DNA of 13,251 nt from JBEKYH01 sp049511115 (lineage in GTDB: Bacteria; Planctomycetota; Phycisphaerae; Tepidisphaerales; Tepidisphaeraceae). Numbering within the stretch: position 1 is the first letter of the stretch; each line of letters starts with the position of its first letter. The notes beneath the pieces are model-generated. The model was not told the origin of the DNA. It searched no databases and worked only from the letters and a program-made list of their open reading frames with translations. The position numbers and the translations under genes were made by a program. Of the stretch, positions 6,269 to 13,251 are shown piece after piece. The DNA lies in contig JBEKYH010000083.1 of assembly GCA_049511115.1 (NCBI GenBank), positions 1-13,251 of the forward strand. The letters are read 5' to 3'.

Positions 6269-7621
6269 ATGGATGACACGCTCTTCTGGAGTCGGCTGCA
6301 GTTCGCCTTCATCGTCAGTTACCACTATTTGTTTCCGCAATTGACGATGGGTCTGGCCTGGATCATCGTCTATTTCAAGTGGCGGCAATTGCGCGGCGGC
6401 GGGGAACGCTTCGCCGAGGCCGCGCGATTCTGGGCGCGCATTTTTGGCATTAATTTCGCCGTCGGCGTGGTCACCGGAATTCCCATGGAATTCCAGTTCG
6501 GCACCAACTGGGGCGGCTTGTCCAAATTCGCCGGCAACCTCATTGGTCAGACGCTGGCCATGGAAGGGATGTTCGCCTTCTTCCTTGAAAGCGCCATGGT
6601 CGGCGCGCTGGTCTGGGGCGAAAAACGACTGGGGCCGCGGAATCATTTTTTTGCCGCCCTGGGCGTGGCGATGGGTAGTTGGATTTCGGCGACTTTCATC
6701 CTCACCACTAACGCGTTTATGCAGCATCCCGTGGGTTACGCCGTGGCCGCGGACGGCACGCTTCGCCTGGCGGATTTTGGCAAATTTCTGTTCAACCCCT
6801 GGGCGATGGTGATGTTCTTTCACAATCAATGCGCCACGCTTGTCACCGGCTCGTTCGTCGTTGCGGCCGTAGGAGCACTTTACGCGCTGCGTGGCGTTCA
6901 CACGGAACAGGCTTCTCTTTTTCTCAAAACGGGCACGCTCGTCGGCCTGGTCTTCAGTTTTTTGGTCGCCTTCCCCACCGGCGATCGTCAGGCAAAAATG
7001 GCGGCGAAATATCAGCCCGTGACTCTGGCCGCGATGGAAGGACATTTTCACACCAGCAACAATGTGGAGCTCAATTTCATCGGCCAGCCTAATGTAAAGG
7101 AGCAGAGGCTGGACAATGCCCTCTATCTCCCCGCCGCGTTGAGCATTCTGGCCTTTGGTTACAAGTCGGCCGTCGTTCAAGGCCTGGACGCTTTTCCCCA
7201 GGACCAGTGGCCTACCAACATCGACCTGCTGTATTACACATTTCACATCATGGCGGGGCTTGGAACCTTGTTCATCCTGGTGATGGGCCTGGCCAATTTG
7301 CAGCGTTGGCGAGGCCGCCTGGAAAACTCTCGGGGACTGCTCTGGGCCTTGATGCTGGCCTTTCCGTTTCCCTTTATTGCCACCACCGCGGGTTGGATGA
7401 CCGCTGAACTGGGCCGTCAGCCCTGGCTCATCTATGGCCTGTTTCGCACCAGCCGGGGCGTAAGTGATGTTGTCAGCGGCGGAAATGTCCTCTTCACCCT
7501 GATCGGATTTTGCGGGCTTTATTTCCTCCTGGGCCTCCTTTACCTGTTCATGGTCGGGCGTGAAATTGCCCATGGGCCGCGGCCTGTTTCCTCCGTAGCC
7601 CACACGGTCGGTGCCGCATGA
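6269..7621 (+). CDS. cydA: Cytochrome bd ubiquinol oxidase subunit I (short Q-loop type)
   Basis: CydA holds the three hemes and the quinol site of cytochrome bd, the high-affinity oxidase of the inner membrane. In this 450-residue protein the heme ligands are visible: His19 (SYHYLF; b595), His185 (FFHNQ) and Met328 (FHIMAGLG; b558). Glu99 and Glu107 of the oxygen-reaction and proton path are present, as are QFGTNW (76-81) and GW-x3-E-x-GRQPW (375-386). The length implies the short Q-loop (S, or CIO-like) class. In the quinol-binding segment QPVTLAAMEG, Glu257 is kept but the position of E. coli Lys252 is Thr. AGGAG (6256-6260) precedes the ATG by 8 nt. The gene overlaps cydB by 4 bp (ATGA), so the two subunits are coupled. 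S-class enzymes are often less cyanide-sensitive, which cannot be judged from sequence alone. Confidence 0.97.
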   Translation: MDDTLFWSRLQFAFIVSYHYLFPQLTMGLAWIIVYFKWRQLRGGGERFAEAARFWARIFGINFAVGVVTGIPMEFQFGTNWGGLSKFAGNLIGQTLAMEGMFAFFLESAMVGALVWGEKRLGPRNHFFAALGVAMGSWISATFILTTNAFMQHPVGYAVAADGTLRLADFGKFLFNPWAMVMFFHNQCATLVTGSFVVAAVGALYALRGVHTEQASLFLKTGTLVGLVFSFLVAFPTGDRQAKMAAKYQPVTLAAMEGHFHTSNNVELNFIGQPNVKEQRLDNALYLPAALSILAFGYKSAVVQGLDAFPQDQWPTNIDLLYYTFHIMAGLGTLFILVMGLANLQRWRGRLENSRGLLWALMLAFPFPFIATTAGWMTAELGRQPWLIYGLFRTSRGVSDVVSGGNVLFTLIGFCGLYFLLGLLYLFMVGREIAHGPRPVSSVAHTVGAA

Positions 7622-8667
7622 TTGAAATCTGGTACGCCATCTTGACCTTCATGCTTTTGATGTTCGTCGTCCTGGAGGGGTTCGACATCGGCGCCGGCAT
7701 GTTGCAGTATCTGGTCGGAAAGACAGAGGCGGAACGCCGCACGGTCATCGCCGCCATCGGGCCGTTATGGTCCTGGCACGAAGTCTGGCTCGTGGGCTTC
7801 GGCGGAACGTTGTTGCTGGCATTTCCCAACATCCTCGCCGTCTCTTTTGCCGGATTCTACCTGGCGTTCATGCTGCTGCTGTGGGGATTGATCTTGCGCG
7901 GCATTTCCATCGAATTCAGCGGCCACATCGCCGATCCGCTGTGGCGTACAGGATGGCATTTCTGCTTTGTCGCCTCCAATGTTCTGCTTGCCATCCTCAT
8001 CGGCGCCGCCCTGGGCAACGTCCTGCGTGGCGTGCCCCTGGGAGCCGACGGCAAATTCGCCCTGGCGTTCTTTACCGATTTCACTCCGCGCGGCGGCGTC
8101 GGCATTCTCGATTGGTACACGGTATCGGTCGCTCTCTTCCTGCTCATCACCTTCGCCGGCCATGGCGCTAACGGCCTGGCCCATCGCACCGAAGGCCCCG
8201 TTCGCGACCGAAGCCTGCGATTGGCTGGCATTCTGTGGAAAGTAATCGTCGCCCTTCTGCTCATCATTTCGCTTGAAACGTGGACGGTGCGATCAGACTT
8301 GTTCTCCGCCATGCTTCACCAGCCGTTTGGCTGGCTTGGAATTCTCTGTGTCATTGGCGGAATCATCGCAGTTTTTTCTGGCCTGAAAACCGGCCGCGAG
8401 TCGCTGGCCATCATCGGCTCGGGAATGTTTATCTCCGGCCTGGTGATCGCCGGAGCGGCGGGCGTATTTCCGTACATGCTATATTCAACGCTCGCGCCAC
8501 AGTATTCCCTGTCCGCCTACGAAAACGCCGCCGCCGGCCACGGCTTGGCCGTCGCCCTGGTCTGGTGGCCCATCGCGCTGATCCTCGCCGTCGGCTATTT
8601 CGCGTTTATCTACAGCCACTACAGTGGAAAGGTGAAGCCTGCGCAGGACACGCAAGTGCCGTATTGA
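7618..8667 (+). CDS. cydB: Cytochrome bd ubiquinol oxidase subunit II
   Basis: CydB is the heme-free structural partner of CydA. The 349-residue protein has eight or so hydrophobic segments and the family blocks LEGFDIGAG (19-27) and a GP-x-W-x3-EVWL-x3-GG segment (49-62). In the latter the usual W-D-G-N-E-V-W-L reads WSWHEVWL (51-58), so the Asp that lines a proton path in E. coli CydB (Asp58) is Ser52 and the Asn is His54. The segment LILRGISIEFSGHI and the FFTDFTPRGG...LDWYT loop are typical of a CydB clade that I recall from acidobacterial and related genomes. Its ATG overlaps the cydA stop. No cydX-like micro-ORF or cydCD is visible downstream; the next 60 bases hold no ATG start. Function as an oxidase subunit is near certain; the effect of the replaced residues is unknown. 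Confidence 0.96.
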   Translation: MIEIWYAILTFMLLMFVVLEGFDIGAGMLQYLVGKTEAERRTVIAAIGPLWSWHEVWLVGFGGTLLLAFPNILAVSFAGFYLAFMLLLWGLILRGISIEFSGHIADPLWRTGWHFCFVASNVLLAILIGAALGNVLRGVPLGADGKFALAFFTDFTPRGGVGILDWYTVSVALFLLITFAGHGANGLAHRTEGPVRDRSLRLAGILWKVIVALLLIISLETWTVRSDLFSAMLHQPFGWLGILCVIGGIIAVFSGLKTGRESLAIIGSGMFISGLVIAGAAGVFPYMLYSTLAPQYSLSAYENAAAGHGLAVALVWWPIALILAVGYFAFIYSHYSGKVKPAQDTQVPY

Positions 8668-8728
8668 AGTGGCGTTCAATTGGACATCGGTCGATTCTGC
8701 GGAATCCCGTGACTTCAGCGATAAGAAA

Positions 8729-8799
8729 CTGGGGAACTAGGATTCGAACCTAGACAAAGCGCTCCAGAGGCGCTTGTGCTACCGTTACACCATTCCCCA
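8729..8799 (-). tRNA. tRNA-Gln (anticodon CUG)
   Basis: The minus strand folds into a complete cloverleaf of 71 nt. The acceptor stem TGGGGAA/TTCCCCA pairs perfectly, the D arm is GTGT/GCAC, the anticodon stem AGCGC/GCGCT encloses loop CTCTGGA with anticodon CTG (8765-8767), and the T arm is CTAGG-TTCGAAT-CCTAG. U1-A72 and discriminator G73 are known identity features of bacterial tRNA-Gln and agree with the anticodon. The variable loop is short (4 nt). CCA is not encoded, so it must be added by a nucleotidyltransferase. It decodes CAG and lies between the converging cydB and rpoD genes. Confidence 0.95.
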
Positions 8800-8838
8800 A
8801 AAAATCCGGCGGCTCAGCGCGGATTTGTTGACTAACGC

Positions 8839-8867
8839 ATTTTACTCAATGCGGACTCTCGATTCCA
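8839..8867 (-). promoter_or_regulatory. Possible promoter of tRNA-Gln
   Basis: On the minus strand TAAAAT (8839-8844) resembles a -10 box and is preceded after 17 bases by TGGAAT (8862-8867), a weak -35 box. The leader to the tRNA would be about 30 nt, to be removed by RNase P. Read-through from rpoD is hindered by the hairpin at 8926-8959, so a separate promoter is expected, but this match is poor. Confidence 0.3.
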
Positions 8868-8869
8868 GA

Positions 8870-8909
8870 AGCGCCGAAGGTGCAAGGTGCACTTGCACTA
8901 GCGCCGAAG
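8870..8909. repeat. Direct 10-bp repeats flanking a 7-bp inverted repeat
   Basis: AGCGCCGAAG occurs at 8870-8879 and again at 8900-8909. Between them GTGCAAG (8880-8886) and CTTGCAC (8892-8898) form a perfect hairpin with a 5-nt loop. A GACTCT word also appears on either side (8854-8859 and 8909-8914). The structure lies between the tRNA and the end of rpoD. It may be a tiny insertion with a target duplication, a duplicated segment or a protein-binding site. Confidence 0.5.
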
Positions 8910-8925
8910 ACTCTGCCCAACAAAC

Positions 8926-8959
8926 ACGCCTCGCCCTGCATGCGTGCGGGGAGAGGCGT
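8926..8959. terminator. Strong hairpin after rpoD; likely intrinsic, possibly bidirectional terminator
   Basis: ACGCCTC (8926-8932) and GAGGCGT (8953-8959) pair perfectly, with further G-C pairs inside after one mismatch. On the minus strand it begins 31 bases after the rpoD stop and is followed by GTTTGTTG, a modest T-rich tail. On the plus strand it is followed by TTTTGTCT, so it could also stop transcripts that run through from cydB. Confidence 0.6.
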
Positions 8960-8990
8960 TTTGTCTATCAATCGACAAACTGAATTCAAT

Positions 8991-10793
<1,803 letters not shown>

Positions 10794-10838
10794 AACTCAT
10801 TCACCAAAATGTTATCCCAACGCGGTTTAGGCGCGGTA

Positions 10839-12719
10839 TTACACCGACAGCCGCCGCGGATCGGGAATCCTCGAAAATTCAGAAATCTCAGCCAGCACAG
10901 CGGCCTCATCCAGCACGGCCGAGGGCTGATCCGTCCCACTTTGCGCTTGCCCCGGGCCATTCTGGGCCTGACGCAGCAGCGCTTCCCGCTTGTCCCGCTC
11001 GCAACGTAGACGTTGGAGTCGGATATATTCTATGCACGGTCCGAGAATAATGTCCGCATCCGCGTGAATTTGGACATTCTGTGCCAGTTCTACGGCAATT
11101 TCCTTTAATTGCGGCTGCGCGTCAAGCAGCGTCAGGAACTGGTTGAATACCGTTTCTCCCTCGTCCTGTTGATGCTGCCAGTAGATTTCCGCTAACTGGC
11201 GGCGTAACTCGTCCCCGAAATCCGCCGGGGCAATGTGCTTCTGCACATGCACCCACTTGGACGGCTCACAGAGAAGATACCCCAAAATCGTCGCCTCGGC
11301 TTGATCTTGTGCCGAAGGAGTCTTGATTTTCGGCTTGGGGGGTTCGGCCGCTTGAGAAGAAGTGCCGCCTGGGCGGGCAATACGGGCGTTTTGGCGCACG
11401 CCGCGGCCCAAAAGACGCCGGTGTAACAAATCCGCCGGAATTCCCGTGAGGCGGCTCACACGGTTCAGCGCGGCCCCCCACCGGATCGGATCGACATGCC
11501 CCGATTGGCGAGCCCCCGCCAGTGACGCAATATACTCGTCCACGGCCTTTTGCTGGCCGGTAAGGTCGCTGGATCGATCCTTGAAGCGTTGCGACAACTG
11601 TTTCCACTTATAAGTCAGCGCGTCCGTGGCGCCCGCCAGGATTGCATTGAAGGCCTCGGCGCCGCGTTGCAGCAGGAATTCGTCGGGGTCCAAACCATCG
11701 GGCAGGCTCGCAACGGAAATTTCCACGCGGTCCTGCGTCAGGAAGATTTCCACGGCCCGGTCCACAGCGATTTCACCCGCGACGTCAGGATCGAAGAGCA
11801 GCACGACCTTATCCGCGTATTTTCCCAGCAGGCTCACATGCCGCGCCGTGAGTGCAGTGCCGAGGATGGAGACGACATTGCTGCACCCGAACTGGTGGGC
11901 CATGACCACGTCGGTGTATCCCTCGACGATCGCCGCCAGCCGTGTCTCGGTGATCTTCACCTTCGCTAAATCCAGGCCAAAAGCGCAGCTTCCCTTGTCA
12001 AACAGCGGCGTCTGGGGGCTGTTGAGATATTTCGCCTTGTCATCGCTCCCCGGCATCACGCGCCCGCCAAAGGCGATCACGCGCCCCTCAGCGTCGCGAA
12101 TCGGAAACATCAGGCGATTGCGAAATGTATCGTAAAATCCCTCGCCGTTTTCGCGCGGCTTGACCAGGCCGGCCAGTGCAAGCTGGCCCGGCTGAAATTT
12201 TTTCGCGGAAGGACTGGAGAGAAACGCATCCCAACTATCGACGGCCAGGCCGATGTGAAATCGCTTGATGGAATCGAGCGTAAATCCGCGCGAGGCGAGA
12301 TAATCGCGCGCCGGCGCGCCCTTTGAATCGGCAAGTTGCTTTTCAAAGAAGAGGCACGCCGCTGCATTCGCATCGCGCAGCGCCTGCATTTCGCCGCGAT
12401 TGGAACTGCGCTGCGAGTCATCGGCGATAGGCAGTCCAGCGGCGACGGCTAGCTGCCGAAGCGCGTCCTTGAATTCGATGCGATCCCGCTCGATCACAAA
12501 GTCGATGACATTGCCGCCTTTTTTACACCCGAAACAATAGAAGAATTGCCCCGCGGGGTTAACGTGAAATGAGGGAGTCTTTTCCTGATGAAACGGGCAA
12601 AGACCTAGAAAATCCTTGCCGGCTCGCTTCAAGGCGACAGTGCGGCCGATGAGGTCAACGATGTTGGTGACCTCAAGCACGCGTCCTTTCAAATCACCAT
12701 CCCGTCGGGTTCCGTCCAC
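10839..12719 (-). CDS. dnaG: DNA primase DnaG
   Basis: DnaG makes the RNA primers for chromosome replication. The 626-residue protein has the N-terminal zinc-binding domain (CPFH at 41-44, CFGC at 62-65; ligands Cys41, His44, Cys62, Cys65), the RNA polymerase basic core (RLMFPIRDAEGRVIAFGGR at about 202-220), and the Toprim metal site: Glu266 (VEGYTD) and Asp310/Asp312 (FDPDVAG). The usual D-G-D of the last motif is D-P-D here. The C-terminal part (about 460-626), rich in Gln and Ala, should be the DnaB helicase-binding domain. The start is a GTG at 12719 with only a weak GAGCGG upstream; an ATG just inside is out of frame, and the N-terminal LKGRVLEVTNIVDLIG block fits the family. A clear sigma-70 promoter lies about 65 bp upstream, and rpoD follows after 45 bp. 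Confidence 0.97.
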   Translation of the reverse strand: MDGTRRDGDLKGRVLEVTNIVDLIGRTVALKRAGKDFLGLCPFHQEKTPSFHVNPAGQFFYCFGCKKGGNVIDFVIERDRIEFKDALRQLAVAAGLPIADDSQRSSNRGEMQALRDANAAACLFFEKQLADSKGAPARDYLASRGFTLDSIKRFHIGLAVDSWDAFLSSPSAKKFQPGQLALAGLVKPRENGEGFYDTFRNRLMFPIRDAEGRVIAFGGRVMPGSDDKAKYLNSPQTPLFDKGSCAFGLDLAKVKITETRLAAIVEGYTDVVMAHQFGCSNVVSILGTALTARHVSLLGKYADKVVLLFDPDVAGEIAVDRAVEIFLTQDRVEISVASLPDGLDPDEFLLQRGAEAFNAILAGATDALTYKWKQLSQRFKDRSSDLTGQQKAVDEYIASLAGARQSGHVDPIRWGAALNRVSRLTGIPADLLHRRLLGRGVRQNARIARPGGTSSQAAEPPKPKIKTPSAQDQAEATILGYLLCEPSKWVHVQKHIAPADFGDELRRQLAEIYWQHQQDEGETVFNQFLTLLDAQPQLKEIAVELAQNVQIHADADIILGPCIEYIRLQRLRCERDKREALLRQAQNGPGQAQSGTDQPSAVLDEAAVLAEISEFSRIPDPRRLSV

Positions 12720-12784
12720 TTCGGCCGCTCTGTAAAAATTGCTAAGTCTGGCTGGAATTGTTCAGTTGCAACGCAACGGCAGAA

Positions 12785-12813
12785 AATATAGCACCGGTTC
12801 GGCGGAGGGTCAA
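12785..12813 (-). promoter_or_regulatory. Sigma-70 type promoter of the dnaG-rpoD unit
   Basis: On the minus strand TTGACC (12808-12813; 5 of 6 to TTGACA) and TATATT (12785-12790; 5 of 6 to TATAAT) are separated by exactly 17 bases. Transcription would start near 12778, leaving a leader of about 60 nt to the dnaG GTG. Since rpoD lies in the same unit, the sigma factor may drive its own synthesis from here. Confidence 0.65.
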
Positions 12814-12871
12814 ACCGCGACCCGCCAGACCGATCGTAAGTGCAATTAATTTAACAACTTAAGAATAATGA

Positions 12872-12900
12872 CGCGGCACGGCCTATCTTCTCCTGCCGCG
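12872..12900 (-). terminator. Hairpin after the dnaA-type gene
   Basis: CGCGGCA (12872-12878) and TGCCGCG (12894-12900) form a perfect 7-bp stem with a 15-nt loop, 15 bases after the stop codon on the minus strand. It is followed by TCATTATTCTT, an AT-rich tail without a clean T-run. A terminator that separates this gene from the dnaG promoter is plausible. Confidence 0.45.
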
Positions 12901-12914
12901 AAAGGGTTTTACAA

Positions 12915-13251
12915 TTAATTGACGGCCCGGCTGTGTTCCTCCAGGCGCTGAAGCAACTCCGCGGCCTCTTCCTGCCGCTCGCCGACGGCGCTGGTCCAGA
13001 ACAGCCGCTCGTTGCGACTCACCGCCCGTTCGATGCGCCGGCAGGCGCTGATGACGGTGCTGTGATTGCGCCGCCCCATGCGCTGGCCGATCTCCGGAAA
13101 GCTCAGCTTGGCCGTCTTGCGCACCAGGAACATCGCCACGCTCCGGGCCAGGCTGATGGTCCGCTGACGCCGCCCTGACATCAGGTCCTTGCCTTCGACC
13201 CCGAAATACCCGCACACCGCCTGGATGATCGAATCGGGCTTCACCGGCGCG
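12915..13251 (-). CDS. dnaA: DnaA-type replication initiator, C-terminal DNA-binding domain (5' end outside window)
   Basis: About 112 C-terminal residues are visible, with the frame still open at the window edge, so a GTG at 13244 is probably internal. The sequence is a full DnaA domain IV: IIQAVCGYFGV, the basic loop SGRRQRTISLARSVAMFLVRK, and the helix-turn-helix FPEIGQRMGRRNHSTVISACRRIE that reads the DnaA box. The signature is RRNHSTV where many DnaA proteins have GRDHSTV. A Glu-rich helical tail (ERQEEAAELLQRLEEH) follows. The ATPase domains cannot be seen, so a truncated DnaA-like regulator cannot be excluded. It is on the same strand as dnaG and rpoD, 195 bp upstream of dnaG. A search for TTATNCACA-type DnaA boxes in that gap found none. 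Confidence 0.75.
   Translation of the reverse strand, partial: APVKPDSIIQAVCGYFGVEGKDLMSGRRQRTISLARSVAMFLVRKTAKLSFPEIGQRMGRRNHSTVISACRRIERAVSRNERLFWTSAVGERQEEAAELLQRLEEHSRAVN

Noticed and set aside
6155..7603. 482-codon open frame on the minus strand opposite cydA
   Set aside because: No recognisable motif, hydrophilic composition that mirrors membrane-protein codons, and no ribosome-binding site. cydA is certain.
8668..8728. cydX-like small subunit gene after cydB
   Set aside because: No ATG and no hydrophobic micro-ORF occur in the 61 bases before the tRNA.
12720..12914. Possible replication origin between the dnaA-type gene and dnaG
   Set aside because: The gap is AT-rich in part (12843-12870) and has CAATTAATT twice (12843-12851, 12912-12920), but no TTATNCACA-type DnaA box was found on either strand. 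An origin on the other side of the gene cannot be judged.

Overview
The window is a stretch of GC-rich bacterial chromosome with tightly packed genes and no sign of phage or insertion sequences. The right third holds information-processing genes: the end of a dnaA-type gene, then dnaG and rpoD, all on the minus strand. The vegetative sigma factor has a long arginine-rich non-conserved region and an acidic linker, and the tRNA gene lacks an encoded CCA. These traits, with the planctomycete-like look of the DnaA C-terminus, suggest Planctomycetota (perhaps Phycisphaerae-like). This is an impression from sequence style, not a proven placement.

Layout from left to right. (1) 1-302: the 3' end of an unrecognised gene, possibly a beta-propeller protein. 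(2) 486-2785, plus strand: an organic hydroperoxide reductase (ohr), a zinc alcohol dehydrogenase of the cinnamyl-alcohol-dehydrogenase type, and a short-chain dehydrogenase without the usual catalytic Tyr. The last two are translationally coupled. (3) 5271-2862, minus strand: dps followed by poxB (pyruvate:quinone oxidoreductase). (4) 5272-5709: a 438-bp divergent control region. (5) 5710-8667, plus strand: a small Cys-rich lipoprotein, then cydA and cydB (cytochrome bd quinol oxidase). (6) 8729-8799, minus strand: tRNA-Gln(CUG). (7) 8991-13251, minus strand: rpoD, dnaG and the dnaA-type 3' end.

The left two thirds read as a stress and low-oxygen respiration cluster. Ohr removes organic peroxides, Dps stores iron and blocks Fenton chemistry, the dehydrogenases can handle aldehydes or alcohols, PoxB passes electrons from pyruvate to the membrane quinone pool, and cytochrome bd passes electrons from quinol to oxygen. 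PoxB and CydAB together could form a short respiratory chain that bypasses pyruvate dehydrogenase.

The most interesting signal is in the control DNA. Three elements close to the sigma-54 (-24/-12) consensus, all with GG-N10-GC spacing, lie in the correct orientation upstream of ohr (414-429), dps (5351-5366, minus strand) and the lipoprotein gene (5567-5582). A perfect 15-bp palindrome (360-374) sits at an enhancer-like distance upstream of the ohr element. Together they suggest a sigma-54-controlled oxidative-stress regulon. In contrast, dnaG has a clear housekeeping promoter (TTGACC-17-TATATT).
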